Below are positions 10,353-18,100 of a DNA stretch of 64,000 bases, piece after piece; position 1 is the stretch's first letter; every line of letters begins with the position of its first letter. This stretch comes from Aquabacter sp040049275 (GTDB lineage Bacteria; Pseudomonadota; Alphaproteobacteria; Rhizobiales; Xanthobacteraceae): contig NZ_JBDZDT010000004.1 in NCBI RefSeq assembly GCF_040049275.1, positions 558,001-622,000 of the forward strand, given 5' to 3'. The notes beneath the pieces are model-generated. The model searched no databases and was not told the origin of the DNA. It saw only the letters and a list, made by a program, of their open reading frames with translations. Made by a program: the position numbers and the translations under genes.

Positions 10353-10838
10353 TCAGAAGTCGCGGCGCATCACCACTGCGTCGGCCGCGCCGCCAGGGCC
10401 TGCATAATATCCTTTTCGGCGGCCCGTCTCGACATAGCCGAGGCGGCGATAAAGGTGGAGCGCAGCCTCATTGGTGGCCTCCACCTCCAGATGCGAGACG
10501 CGCACCCCTTCGCACGCGAGCCGCCCGAGATGATAGCTGAGCAGTTTCGCGCCATGGCCCTTGCCGCGCGCGTCCGGCGCCACCGCGATGGAGAGGATTT
10601 CCGCTTCCGGGGGCACCACGTGCGAGAGCACGAAGGCAAAGGGCGCACCCTTCGCACCATAGGTCAAAACATGGGCATGGGCGGCGCGGTCCGCCAGTAG
10701 CCGCTCGAATTCGTCGGCCCCCCAGCCGCGATGGAAGGAGCCGGCATGGATGAGGGCGAGCGCTGCGGCGTCTGCGGCGGTGGCGGCGCGCAGATGCGGT
10801 TCCGCCTTGTGGGCCAGGAGACGCGGGAGCAGCGTCAT
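10353..10838 (-). CDS. rimI: Ribosomal protein S18-alanine N-acetyltransferase RimI
   Basis: This is a GNAT-family acetyltransferase of 161 residues. The acetyl-CoA binding motif A (APDARGKGHGAKLL) is at about residues 87-100, followed by the conserved LEVEATNEAALHLYRRLGY stretch. RimI acetylates the N-terminus of ribosomal protein S18. Its start overlaps the tsaB stop by four bases, and the tsaB-rimI pairing is widespread in bacteria, which supports the specific name over a general GNAT call. Confidence 0.88.
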   Translation of the reverse strand: MTLLPRLLAHKAEPHLRAATAADAAALALIHAGSFHRGWGADEFERLLADRAAHAHVLTYGAKGAPFAFVLSHVVPPEAEILSIAVAPDARGKGHGAKLLSYHLGRLACEGVRVSHLEVEATNEAALHLYRRLGYVETGRRKGYYAGPGGAADAVVMRRDF

Positions 10839-11518
10839 CGCCGGGCGATCCGTGCCGCGTCCTGCGGCTTGGCGTCAGGCGCGCGCAAATAGAGCGGCTT
10901 CGGCTCGGCGGAGGCGGGGTCCGCCACGGCCCCGAGGCGCGCCACCCAGGCGACGTCCGGCGCCGGGATCACGTCCACGGAAACCGGCGTCTGCTCCCCC
11001 GGCGGCCAGGCTTCCGCCACCATGGCGGCGCCGGAGCCCACGAGGCGCACCGGCCCGATGGCGGCGGAACGGGCGGCATCCCGCGCCGCGGCGATGCGCG
11101 GCGCCACGAGGGTGCGGCCGCCGATGCCGAACATCTGCAGGAAGACGTGGCCATGGCGCGCGTCGATGGCCGCCATCACCGGCAGCGTGTCGTCCATGTC
11201 GAGGAAGGGGGCGGCGAGGGCAGCGAGGGTGGTCACCCCCACGGCCGGCTTTCCCGCCACCAGCGCAAAGCCGCGCGCGGCGGAAATGCCGACGCGCAGG
11301 CCGGTGAAGCTGCCGGGGCCGACGGTGACGGCGATGCGGTCGAGATCGGTGAATTCGAGCCGGGCATCCCGCATCACCTGCTCCACCAGCGGGATCAGCG
11401 CCTCGGCATGGCCGCGCTCCATGAAGATGGAATCGCCGGCCACGACGCCGTCAGCGTCGAGGTCCAGCACCGCTGCGGAGCAGGCGGTGAGCGCCGTATC
11501 GAGAGCAAGAATGAACAT
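10835..11518 (-). CDS. tsaB: tRNA threonylcarbamoyladenosine biosynthesis protein TsaB
   Basis: TsaB is the inactive ASKHA-fold partner that holds TsaD and TsaE together in synthesis of t6A37 in ANN-decoding tRNAs. The 227-residue protein begins with MFILALDTALTACSAAV and has the family signature VGPGSFTGLRVGISAARGFA at about 70-90. The partners tsaD, tsaE and tsaC are not in this window. The gene heads the close-packed tsaB-rimI pair. Confidence 0.93.
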   Translation of the reverse strand: MFILALDTALTACSAAVLDLDADGVVAGDSIFMERGHAEALIPLVEQVMRDARLEFTDLDRIAVTVGPGSFTGLRVGISAARGFALVAGKPAVGVTTLAALAAPFLDMDDTLPVMAAIDARHGHVFLQMFGIGGRTLVAPRIAAARDAARSAAIGPVRLVGSGAAMVAEAWPPGEQTPVSVDVIPAPDVAWVARLGAVADPASAEPKPLYLRAPDAKPQDAARIARR

Positions 11519-11647
11519 GATGACCGTGAAGCCCGAATCCCGCGGTCACATTCCACTGAAAACCCCGCTGACGAAAGGGGATGGGGTGAAAATGCCAGTG
11601 CGAAAGCATTGCCTCGCCGAGGAGTGGGGGCTTGGATTCAGCACAAG

Positions 11648-11744
11648 CCGTCATCCCCGGGCTTGACCCGGGGATCCACGGGGCTCCGCTAGATGCCACT
11701 TGGGGGAGAGGCGTGGATGCCCGGGTCAAGCCCGGGCATGACGG
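11648..11744. repeat. Dispersed palindromic repeat, copy 1 (paired form)
   Basis: Two 33-base units, one the near reverse complement of the other, flank a 31-base centre. Each unit contains its own palindrome around CCCGGGxxxxxCCCGGG with flanks GTCAT and ATCCACG. It lies in the 264-base spacer between tsaB and nfuA, which holds no gene. Other copies are at 12454, 22210 and 26503. Confidence 0.8.
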
Positions 11745-11782
11745 CTCTTCAGGGGGAGAGAAAATCTCACAGGTTCCCGGTG

Positions 11783-12343
11783 TCAGACCGGACGCACCTC
11801 GACCACTTCGGGCACGAAGTGGCGCAGCAGGTTCTCGATGCCGTTCTTCAGCGTGGCGGTGGAGGAGGGGCAACCGGAGCAGGAGCCCTTCATGTTGAGG
11901 AACACCACGCCGTCCTTGAAGCCGCGGAAGGTGATGTCGCCGCCGTCATTGGCCACGGCCGGGCGCACGCGGGTCTCTATCAGCTCCTTGATGGTGCCGA
12001 CGATCTCCGTGTCGCTCTCGGCGAAGAACTCGTCGCCATCCTCATCGTCCGCCTCAACGCCATCGGCGAGGATGGGCGCGCCGGACATGAAATGCTCCAT
12101 GATGGCGCCAAGGATGGCCGGCTTCAGGTGCATCCAATCGCCGCCCGCCTTGGTGACGGTGATGAAGTCCGAGCCCAGGAACACGCCGTTCACGCCCTGG
12201 ACCTCGAACAGGCGCTGCGCCAGCGGCGAGCGTCCGGCCTCGTCGGCGGAGCGCAGCTCAAGGGTGCCATCACCGAGGACGTTGCGGCCGGGAAGGAACT
12301 TGAGCGTCGCCGGGTTCGGCGTCGGCTCGGTCTGGATGAACAT
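11783..12343 (-). CDS. nfuA: NifU-family Fe-S scaffold protein (NfuA-like)
   Basis: This is a 186-residue iron-sulfur carrier. The N-terminal Nfu_N domain (MFIQTEPTPNPATLKFLPG, about 1-90) is followed by an acidic linker (about 95-110) and a C-terminal NifU domain with the cluster-binding CxxC in GSCSGCPSS. I chose the ATG at 12341-12343 because MFIQTEPTPNP is the conserved start; the frame extends ten residues further upstream. It would deliver Fe-S clusters to targets such as MiaB, encoded in the same block. Confidence 0.92.
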   Translation of the reverse strand: MFIQTEPTPNPATLKFLPGRNVLGDGTLELRSADEAGRSPLAQRLFEVQGVNGVFLGSDFITVTKAGGDWMHLKPAILGAIMEHFMSGAPILADGVEADDEDGDEFFAESDTEIVGTIKELIETRVRPAVANDGGDITFRGFKDGVVFLNMKGSCSGCPSSTATLKNGIENLLRHFVPEVVEVRPV

Positions 12344-12453
12344 GGGTCGTGTCCTCAGAACGGGGGCGGACAAGCCGCTTCATGCCCTGAAGATAGGGAG
12401 TGCGGGGCACAAGGGAAAGGGCAGGGGCGGGGCACCAACCCCTTAAGCGCCGT

Positions 12454-12485
12454 CGTCATGCCCGGGACAAGCCCGGGCATGACGG
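12454..12485. repeat. Dispersed palindromic repeat, copy 2 (single hairpin)
   Basis: A perfect inverted repeat with 13-bp arms (CGTCATGCCCGGG / CCCGGGCATGACG) closes a 5-base loop. It has the same core as the copies at 11648, 22210 and 26503 and lies between nfuA and the hsp20 terminator. Confidence 0.8.
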
Positions 12486-12503
12486 CTAAAGGGGGAAGGA
12501 AAA

Positions 12504-12527
12504 ACGCCCCGGCGCGGGCCGGGGCGT
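12504..12527 (-). terminator. Intrinsic terminator after hsp20
   Basis: A 9-bp stem (ACGCCCCGG / CCGGGGCGT) is followed, on the minus strand, by a TTTTTCC run. It lies 25 bases beyond the hsp20 stop codon. Confidence 0.75.
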
Positions 12528-12551
12528 CTCTCATCGATCACAAGGCGGGGA

Positions 12552-13025
12552 TCAGGCCGCGACCTTGGCCTCCACGGCCTGCGGCGCGTTGGCCGGCTCG
12601 GCGGTGGTGATGGCGATGGTGCGGGGCTTCTTGGCCTCGGGAATGTTGCGCACGAGTTCCACGTGCAGCAGGCCATTCTCCAGGCGGGCGCCCCTTACCT
12701 CCACATGGTCCGCGAGCTGGAAGCGTCGCTCGAACGCGCGGGCGGCGATGCCGCGATAAAGGGTCTGGGAGCGCTCAGTGGTCTCAGTCTCGGCCTTCTC
12801 GCCACGCAGGGTCAGGGTGTTCTCTTTCGCCTCGATGGACAACTCGGCCGGGGTGAAGCCGGCGACCGCCACCGTGATGCGATACTCATTCTCTCCGGTC
12901 CGCTCGATATTGTACGGCGGATAGGTGGGGGCCGCGTCCACGCCGCCGACCGTGTCGAGCAGCGAGAAGAGACGATCGAAGCCGACCGTATTGCGGTAGA
13001 GGGGGGTCAGATCAAAGCTACGCAT
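12552..13025 (-). CDS. Hsp20 small heat-shock protein (IbpA-like)
   Basis: This is an ATP-independent holdase chaperone of 157 residues. The alpha-crystallin domain spans about residues 37-130, with the family features PPYNIERTGENEYRI near its start and AFERRFQLADHVEV in its second half; the C-terminal KPRTIAI holds the I-x-I type motif. The N-terminus MRSFDLTPLYRNTVGFDRLF is typical of rhizobial class A IbpA/HspA proteins. An RpoH-like promoter and a ROSE-like leader upstream indicate control by heat at both transcription and translation; a terminator follows. Confidence 0.93.
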   Translation of the reverse strand: MRSFDLTPLYRNTVGFDRLFSLLDTVGGVDAAPTYPPYNIERTGENEYRITVAVAGFTPAELSIEAKENTLTLRGEKAETETTERSQTLYRGIAARAFERRFQLADHVEVRGARLENGLLHVELVRNIPEAKKPRTIAITTAEPANAPQAVEAKVAA

Positions 13026-13108
13026 GGCATATCCTCCTTAAAGCGACATGCAATGGACCCGCCGAAGCCGGGTCCGGGGATGAGAGCGCCGTCGGTGTGA
13101 CCGGCGCC
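13026..13108 (-). promoter_or_regulatory. ROSE-like RNA thermometer in the hsp20 leader
   Basis: The leader folds into at least two hairpins. The start-proximal one (13027-13051) pairs GCATGTC with GATATGC and places TCGCT opposite the ribosome binding site AAGGAGG. This matches the U(U/C)GCU anti-Shine-Dalgarno signature of ROSE elements. A second hairpin (13055-13075, 7-bp stem GGACCCG / CGGGTCC) lies upstream of it in the RNA. The leader length of about 80 nt from the predicted promoter fits known ROSE elements, which melt on heating to release the start site. Confidence 0.7.
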
Positions 13109-13115
13109 GTTTGGG

Positions 13116-13144
13116 ATGTGGGAAGGGGTTTTGGGAGCGTCAAG
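13116..13144 (-). promoter_or_regulatory. RpoH-type promoter of hsp20
   Basis: On the minus strand CTTGAC (13139-13144) and CCCACAT (13116-13122) are separated by 16 bases. This resembles the alphaproteobacterial heat-shock sigma-32 consensus and places transcription start near 13108. Confidence 0.55.
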
Positions 13145-13274
13145 GGGGTACAGGCCGCCTTTATGAACCGGCACTGAACGCCCCCCTCGGAAAACATTCA
13201 CAGGCCTCCCTTATAATCTTTCACCCAGCGCTCTCAGGCGCTTCACACCTGACCCGTCACAAGGGAGTTCGAGC

Positions 13275-13655
13275 ATGCGGCCCGCCCCTGTCGCCGTCGC
13301 GACGTGTGTGGGCTTTGCCATGCTGGCTCTTGCCCATGCTCCGGCCGTCAGGGCTCAGGTCATGGGCATCACCCTCGGCGCTCCTTTCGCCACCGCGGGC
13401 ACAGCCCCGGCGGCACCGGCTTACGGGCCCTATGTCGGCCGGAGCCAGGAACCGGGGGCGCTCACCCCCGAGACCGTCGAGAGCCACCTTTTGGCACGTG
13501 GGTTTTCCAGCATCGCCAACCTGAAGCTGCGGGGCGGGAGCTATGTCTGCGAGGCGACCGGCCCGCGTCGCGAGCGCGTGCGCCTCGTGGTGGACGCGAC
13601 GTCGGGCGAGATCAGCGGCGTCCAGGTCATCGGCTTCGAGGACAAGCGCTATTAG
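13275..13655 (+). CDS. Exported PepSY-like small protein
   Basis: This is a 126-residue protein with a good ribosome binding site (AAGGGAG) and an N-terminal signal peptide cut after AVRA (about residue 27). The mature part has an Ala/Pro/Gly-rich stretch and a PepSY-like C-terminal domain (about 62-120, from LTPETVESHLLARGF to VDATSGEISGVQV). Such domains are found in periplasmic proteins of unknown or inhibitory function. It is expected to be periplasmic. No function is proposed. Confidence 0.75.
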   Translation: MRPAPVAVATCVGFAMLALAHAPAVRAQVMGITLGAPFATAGTAPAAPAYGPYVGRSQEPGALTPETVESHLLARGFSSIANLKLRGGSYVCEATGPRRERVRLVVDATSGEISGVQVIGFEDKRY

Positions 13656-13734
13656 ACGGCGCATTGCCGGGGCGAAGCGGAGCGTGTAACCCTCGCCCCC
13701 CCGGCAAGCAGCCCTTCGTCCGACGGCAGAGAGC

Positions 13735-14748
13735 ATGACCCTCAGCGCCACCCTTTCTCCCGGCAGCGCTCCTTCTTCGGACGCGGAAACCGCATCCGCC
13801 GCGCCCCTCTTCTCCATCCCCGGAGATCCCGTCCCCGCCGGGGCGGTGAGCGGCTATCTCACCGCCGAGGATGGGGTGAGGATCCGCTATGCCCGCTGGC
13901 CGGCAGACCAGGGTGTGCCGGCGCGGGGCACGGTGGCGCTGTTCTCCGGCCGCACCGAGTTCATCGAGAAATATTACGAGGTGGTGCGCGAGCTGACCGC
14001 TCGCGGCTTTGCCGTCGCCATGCTCGACTGGCGGGGGCAGGGGGGCTCGGAGCGGCTGCTGCGCAATGCGCGCAAGGGCTATGTGCCGGATTTCCGCGAC
14101 TATCAGCGCGATCTGGCGGTGTTCGCGCGCGAGGTGCTGCTGCCCGACTGTCCGGCACCCCATTTCGCCCTCGCCCATTCCATGGCGGGGGTGGTGCTGC
14201 TGGATTCCGTGCTGGAAGGCCGCCGCTGGTTCGACAGGATGGTGCTCCTCGCGCCCATGCTGGCCATCAATCTGGGGCCGTCCACGGGCGCGACCCGGGT
14301 TCTTGCCGGTATGCTGAAAGGGTTTCTCGGCCGCGCCTATGTTCCCGGCGGCACGAACCGGCCGGTGACGTCGCGCCCCTTCGCCAAAAATCCGGTGACG
14401 AGCGATGCGCGCCGCTATGCCCTCGCCGCCGCCATGGTCGACGCCCACCCCGCGCTCGCCATGGGCGCGCCCACCATCGGCTGGCTCGCCGCCGCCTTCG
14501 ACATCATGGAGCGCCTGATGCAGCCGGAGGTCATCCGCCGCATCCGCCAGCCGCTCCTCATCGTGGGAGCGGGGGATGAGCGCATCGTCTCCAACCGCGC
14601 CATCGAACACCTCTCCGCGCGGCTGATCGCCGGCGGGCATGTCACCATTGCGGGCTCCAAGCACGAGATCCTGATGGAGCGCGACATCTATCGCGAGCAG
14701 TTCTGGGCCGCCTTCGACGCCTTCATTCCGGGCAGCGCGGAGGGGTAA
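13735..14748 (+). CDS. Alpha/beta hydrolase, lysophospholipase family (PldB-like)
   Basis: This 337-residue serine hydrolase has a Hydrolase_4 domain (about 38-325). Visible features are FSGRTEFIEKYYEVV after the first strand, DWRGQGGS, the nucleophile region AHSMAG, the acid in GAGDER and the histidine in GSKHEI. The nucleophile elbow reads A-x-S-x-A instead of the usual G-x-S-x-G. Family members hydrolyse lysophospholipids or monoacylglycerols. Its end overlaps the convergent DUF1330 gene by 26 bases. The specific substrate is unknown. Confidence 0.85.
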   Translation: MTLSATLSPGSAPSSDAETASAAPLFSIPGDPVPAGAVSGYLTAEDGVRIRYARWPADQGVPARGTVALFSGRTEFIEKYYEVVRELTARGFAVAMLDWRGQGGSERLLRNARKGYVPDFRDYQRDLAVFAREVLLPDCPAPHFALAHSMAGVVLLDSVLEGRRWFDRMVLLAPMLAINLGPSTGATRVLAGMLKGFLGRAYVPGGTNRPVTSRPFAKNPVTSDARRYALAAAMVDAHPALAMGAPTIGWLAAAFDIMERLMQPEVIRRIRQPLLIVGAGDERIVSNRAIEHLSARLIAGGHVTIAGSKHEILMERDIYREQFWAAFDAFIPGSAEG

Positions 14749-15190
14749 CGCCTCCGGCGATCTCGCGTCCGGATAGCGGCAAATCGGTCAGCGGAAGCAG
14801 GCGCGAATCCTCAAGGGCGGCGATGCGGTGCCCGATACCGGCGAGATAGTCCGCATGGCTCGCAAAGGCCATGAAGGCGCCGACGCTGCTCTGGCGCACA
14901 AGCATGAGCCTGTCCCAGCGTTCTCCCTCCGGGCCGATCAGGAATGCGCCGCCCTCGCCCATGAACAGGATGTCGCCGCCGCTCTCCCGAAGATGGGGCA
15001 AAGTGTGATCGATATAGCGGTCATAAGCCTCCGCGCCGCTGATGGGCGCTGCGGGCGCGAGGTGAGGGGCTGAGGAATAATCCGCGGTCTTTCGGAACCG
15101 CAGGAGGTTCAGCACCACCACTTCGCCCGGAAGGGCGCGGGCGAGGAAGGCGCGGCCCGATGCCTGGGTCGGTTCGAGATAAGCGGTCAT
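14723..15190 (-). CDS. DUF1330-type dimeric alpha-beta barrel protein
   Basis: This 155-residue protein starts at the ATG 15188-15190, which overlaps the stop of the upstream DUF2239 gene; the longer frame is a shadow of that gene. The sequence (EVVVLNLLRFRKTADY, YDRYIDHTLPHL, LMLVRQSSVGAFMAFAS) fits the DUF1330 or ABM-like ferredoxin-fold family of small dimeric proteins. The biochemical role is unknown. Coupled translation with DUF2239 and a shared palindromic operator upstream suggest a two-gene regulated unit. Confidence 0.75.
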   Translation of the reverse strand: MTAYLEPTQASGRAFLARALPGEVVVLNLLRFRKTADYSSAPHLAPAAPISGAEAYDRYIDHTLPHLRESGGDILFMGEGGAFLIGPEGERWDRLMLVRQSSVGAFMAFASHADYLAGIGHRIAALEDSRLLPLTDLPLSGREIAGGVTPPRCPE

Positions 15191-15807
15191 CGGCCGGTTT
15201 CCGTGGCGCTGGAATCGGCCTTCGCGCTGCCTGAGGCCAGCCTCACGGCATAGGCGCGCAGATCGTCCGGCCAGGCGGTCATATGGGCTGCGAGATATTC
15301 CGCATCCCCGGCGAACAAGGCGCGCGCCGCTTCCTCGAAGCCCGGAAGGTCGCCGCCCATGGCAGACATGAAGCGGTAGGCGGCCTCCCGCCCGGCGCGA
15401 AGCCGGCTCTGGCCGCCATCCGCCCGGCGGGCTTCTTCCACCAGACGTCGCAGGGCCACGGAGGCACCGCCCGGCTGGCTCGCCAGCCAGTCCCAATGGC
15501 GCGGCAGGAGCGTCACCTCCCGAGCGACCACGCCGAGCTTCGGCCGGCCGCGCGCCCGCGCCCCGGCTTCACCGGAAGAGTGGGGCTGTTCCGGCACCGG
15601 GTCCCGCTCGGCCAGCCGGGCCAGAATGTCGTCGCGGGACCCGCGCAGGTCCAGATCGACAACGGCGCCGGTGGCATCGTCGAACGTGAGCACGAGGCTG
15701 TCGCCGCCGGCCGCCTTCACGGCGAGGGCCACGTCGATGAGCGGTCCCGCGGCCAACAGGCGATTGCCGATGAAAGCGGTGCAGGGCTTGGTGGCGAATT
15801 CAGACAT
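15187..15807 (-). CDS. DUF2239 family protein
   Basis: This is a 206-residue protein. The N-terminal half (TAFIGNRLLAAGPLIDVALA, DDATGAVVDLDLRGS) and the central GRPKLGVVAREVTLLPRHW stretch fit the DUF2239 family. The central part resembles a DNA-binding or antitoxin-like region, which hints at a regulatory role but does not prove one. It is translationally coupled to the downstream DUF1330 gene. Two copies of a TACCCGGGTA-type palindrome lie 30-70 bases upstream and could be its operator. Confidence 0.75.
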   Translation of the reverse strand: MSEFATKPCTAFIGNRLLAAGPLIDVALAVKAAGGDSLVLTFDDATGAVVDLDLRGSRDDILARLAERDPVPEQPHSSGEAGARARGRPKLGVVAREVTLLPRHWDWLASQPGGASVALRRLVEEARRADGGQSRLRAGREAAYRFMSAMGGDLPGFEEAARALFAGDAEYLAAHMTAWPDDLRAYAVRLASGSAKADSSATETGR

Positions 15808-15836
15808 GAGCGGCTCCGGTTCGGATGACCGCTTTT

Positions 15837-15874
15837 TATCCGGGTAAAATTATCGAGTCAATATTACCCGGGTA
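15837..15874. promoter_or_regulatory. Paired palindromic operator upstream of DUF2239-DUF1330
   Basis: TATCCGGGTA (15837-15846) and the perfect palindrome TACCCGGGTA (15865-15874) are centred 28 bases apart in an AT-rich stretch just before the operon. Together they also form a larger inverted repeat (CCGGGTAA and TTACCCGG). The regulator is not identified. Confidence 0.55.
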
Positions 15875-15878
15875 TATA

Positions 15879-16280
15879 TCATGCTTTCTCGCTGATGGAG
15901 GCGTCCGCGATGGCGTCCACCCAGGGCAGAGCGGAGCGGTGCCAGATCTGCTTCTGCGGCGTGAAGGCCGCCCGCTGCGTGATGGTGCCGGCGCGCAGGC
16001 CGTAAGTGGCGGTGTTTTCGAGATCGCTGGTGTAAAGCGGCGTGCCGCAGGTTCCGCAGAAGGCCTGACGGCGCCTGTTCCCGCTTTCCGCGGTCTTCAC
16101 GTAGGTGGTCGGCGTGCCCCGGGTCAGGCGGAAGCTCTCGGCCGGCGCGCGAATGGTGGCGCGGAAGGGCGAGCCCGACAGGGTCTGGCAGTCCGTGCAA
16201 TGGCAGATGCTCATGGAGGCGGGGTCCACCTCCGCCTCAAACGCGATGGCGCCGCAATGGCACTGTCCGTCGATCCTCAT
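15879..16280 (-). CDS. GFA family zinc-binding protein
   Basis: This is a 133-residue member of the glutathione-dependent formaldehyde-activating enzyme (GFA/CENP-V) family. The structural and catalytic zinc cysteines are present: GQCHCGAI near the start, CHCTDCQTLSGSPF at about 26-39 and FCGTCGTPLY at about 74-83. Most short proteins of this family have no proven substrate, so formaldehyde activation should not be assumed. It follows the VOC protein gene on the same strand after 26 bases and may be cotranscribed. Confidence 0.88.
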   Translation of the reverse strand: MRIDGQCHCGAIAFEAEVDPASMSICHCTDCQTLSGSPFRATIRAPAESFRLTRGTPTTYVKTAESGNRRRQAFCGTCGTPLYTSDLENTATYGLRAGTITQRAAFTPQKQIWHRSALPWVDAIADASISEKA

Positions 16281-16306
16281 AGGGCCTCCCTGATTGGCGC
16301 CGCCGC

Positions 16307-16684
16307 TTATTTGGAAGAGAAGGTCACGGCCTCGATCTTGTTGCCGTCCGGGTCGAAGACGAAGGCGCCGTAATAATTGGCGTCATATTCCGGGCGAAGG
16401 CCAGGCGGGCCGGCATCGCGGCCGCCCTGGGCCAGGGCCACACGGTAAAACTCATCCACCATGGTGCGGCGCTCCACGGAGAAGGCCACATGGGCGCCGT
16501 TGCCCGGCGTGGCGGGCTGGCCGTTGAGCGGGCGCTCCAGGCTGAACAGCAAGGTGCCGGCCCCATAATCTATCGACTGCTCGTCTTCATTCATGAGGCG
16601 CAGGCCCACCACCGCGAGCACGGGATCGTAGAAGGCGCGGGCGCGGGCGAGATCGTCGGTGCCGAAGGAGAGGTGATGAATCAT
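16307..16684 (-). CDS. VOC family protein (glyoxalase-like)
   Basis: This 125-residue protein begins at the ATG 16682-16684 (MIHHLSFGTDDLARARAFYD); the longer frame runs into the hisN spacer. It has the paired beta-alpha-beta-beta-beta modules of the vicinal oxygen chelate fold, with a metal-type histidine near the start (HHLS), HVAFS in the middle and the final FDPDGNKIEAV. Family members include glyoxalases, dioxygenases and resistance proteins, so the reaction cannot be named. Confidence 0.88.
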   Translation of the reverse strand: MIHHLSFGTDDLARARAFYDPVLAVVGLRLMNEDEQSIDYGAGTLLFSLERPLNGQPATPGNGAHVAFSVERRTMVDEFYRVALAQGGRDAGPPGLRPEYDANYYGAFVFDPDGNKIEAVTFSSK

Positions 16685-16713
16685 CCGCCAGGTCTCCGTT
16701 CTCGAATCCGAGG

Positions 16714-17496
16714 CTAGCCTGCGAGCAACTCCAGCGCCGCCTTGTGGATCGCAGCGCTGCCCGCCGCCACCACGCGCCCGCCTTCGGCCGCCGAGCCGCC
16801 TTCCCAATTGGTGACCACGCCGCCGGCCCCCTCGATGATGGGGACGAGGGCGATCACGTCATGGTCCTGGAGGCCGGTCTCGATGACAAGGTCCACGAGG
16901 CCCGCCGCCACCATGCAATAGGCGTAGCAATCGCCGCCATAGCGCGAGAGGCGCACCCGCTCCTCCACCTTCTGGAAGGCGGTGCGGTCGCTGCCTTCCA
17001 TCAACAGCGGCGAGGTGGTGAAGAGGATGGCGTCCTCCAGCGCCTTGCAGTCGCGGGCATGGAGCGCGCGGTCACCGGCCGGGCCCTTGTAGCGCGCGCT
17101 GGCGCCGTCGCCGAAGAAGCGCTCGCCGATGAAGGGCTGATGCATCATGCCATAGACCGGGGCGCCTTCCTTCAGGAGGCCGATGAGCGTGCCCCAGGCG
17201 GGCATGCCGGCGATGAAGGATTTTGTGCCGTCGATGGGGTCGAGCGCCCACACATAGGTCGCGTCGGCGCGCTCGTCGCCGAACTCCTCGCCGATGATGC
17301 CGTGGGCTGGGAAATGCGTGGCGATGAGGCGGCGCATGACCTGCTCAGCCGCCCGGTCCGCCTCGGTGACGGGGTCGAACGCCCGCCCGTGGCTCTTATC
17401 CTCGCTCACCAGCGAGGTGCGGAAGAAGGGAAGGATGGCCTCGCCGGAAACGGTGGCGAGCTTGTGGACGAAGGCGTCCAGGGCGATGGGGGTCAT
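16714..17496 (-). CDS. hisN: Histidinol-phosphatase, inositol monophosphatase family
   Basis: This is a 260-residue Mg-dependent phosphatase of the IMPase fold. The metal-binding motifs are GEEFGDE (about 69-75), ALDPIDGTKSF (about 83-94) and the C-terminal GLQDHDVIALVPIIEGAGG. Proteins of this subgroup in alphaproteobacteria are HisN histidinol-phosphatases of histidine synthesis; a broader inositol-phosphatase role cannot be excluded. The ATG at 17494-17496 gives MTPIALDAF; an upstream in-frame start adds 31 residues not typical of the family. Confidence 0.87.
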   Translation of the reverse strand: MTPIALDAFVHKLATVSGEAILPFFRTSLVSEDKSHGRAFDPVTEADRAAEQVMRRLIATHFPAHGIIGEEFGDERADATYVWALDPIDGTKSFIAGMPAWGTLIGLLKEGAPVYGMMHQPFIGERFFGDGASARYKGPAGDRALHARDCKALEDAILFTTSPLLMEGSDRTAFQKVEERVRLSRYGGDCYAYCMVAAGLVDLVIETGLQDHDVIALVPIIEGAGGVVTNWEGGSAAEGGRVVAAGSAAIHKAALELLAG

Positions 17497-17771
17497 CGGG
17501 CTTCTCCGTCGGCCGCCGGCCGGTGCCCTGCTGTAGTCCGCCGCCGGCCCCGAGGGAAGCGGCCCGATGGGAATCGTACGGGCGACCATTTAAAACCAGC
17601 GACCCCAAAACGACGCTTCTTGCGGCAGGTGCTGATGCGGATGCGTCCGCAGCCCGGCCCGGGGCACGAGCAAATGCTTGAGATGTCTGAAGAGTCCAGA
17701 TTTGAGGCATGCTCAAATTATCAGCCGATATCCGCCTTGTGGGGAAGGCTGTACAGGCCCATATTGTGTAT

Positions 17772-17866
17772 GCGCGGTGTCGCCTCGCGATGCCGCTGCC
17801 CTCCTTGGGCGTTTCCTCCCTAGACTTGGGCCGCTCCGGTATTCCGTGAGCGGCCCCTTTCTTTTT
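17772..17866 (+). ncRNA. Probable trans-acting small RNA, copy 1 (alpha-r14-like)
   Basis: A 40-base core (17794-17833) is identical to one in copy 2 and contains CCTCCTTGGGCGTTTCCTCC, that is two CCTCC-type anti-Shine-Dalgarno motifs. It ends in an intrinsic terminator: stem GGGCCGCTC / GAGCGGCCC (17828-17856) followed by CTTTCTTTTT. A promoter-like TTGTGG (17737-17742), 17 bases and CATATT (17760-17765) lies upstream, which predicts an RNA of about 95 nt. Multicopy rhizobial alpha-r14 (NfeR1-type) RNAs carry similar anti-SD loops; the family assignment is from memory. Confidence 0.65.
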
Positions 17867-18031
17867 GGGGCCGAGGCCCGAGCGCCGTGTCCGCCAGCTG
17901 TGCCGGGACACGCGATGGCGCTACCGGGCGCTTCAGATCACGCGAATCGATTTTTTCTTCTGGGTGCTGCGCCGGCCGGCGCTGCGCGCGGCCGCGGGTG
18001 ATTAAAAATTGCCGTTATTTTTCAAAAAATT

Positions 18032-18049
18032 AGCCTGGCATACCAGGCT
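18032..18049 (-). terminator. Minus-strand hairpin with T-run between the small RNAs
   Basis: AGCCTGG and CCAGGCT enclose a 4-base loop. On the minus strand the hairpin is followed by AATTTTTTG, the form of an intrinsic terminator. It lies 264 bases beyond the stop of the N-formylglutamate amidohydrolase gene, so that transcript may run antisense through small RNA copy 2 before ending here. Confidence 0.5.
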
Positions 18050-18100
18050 GCGACAAACCAGCACTTGATTTTCGGCAGCGCAATGGGCTATTGCTGCATT

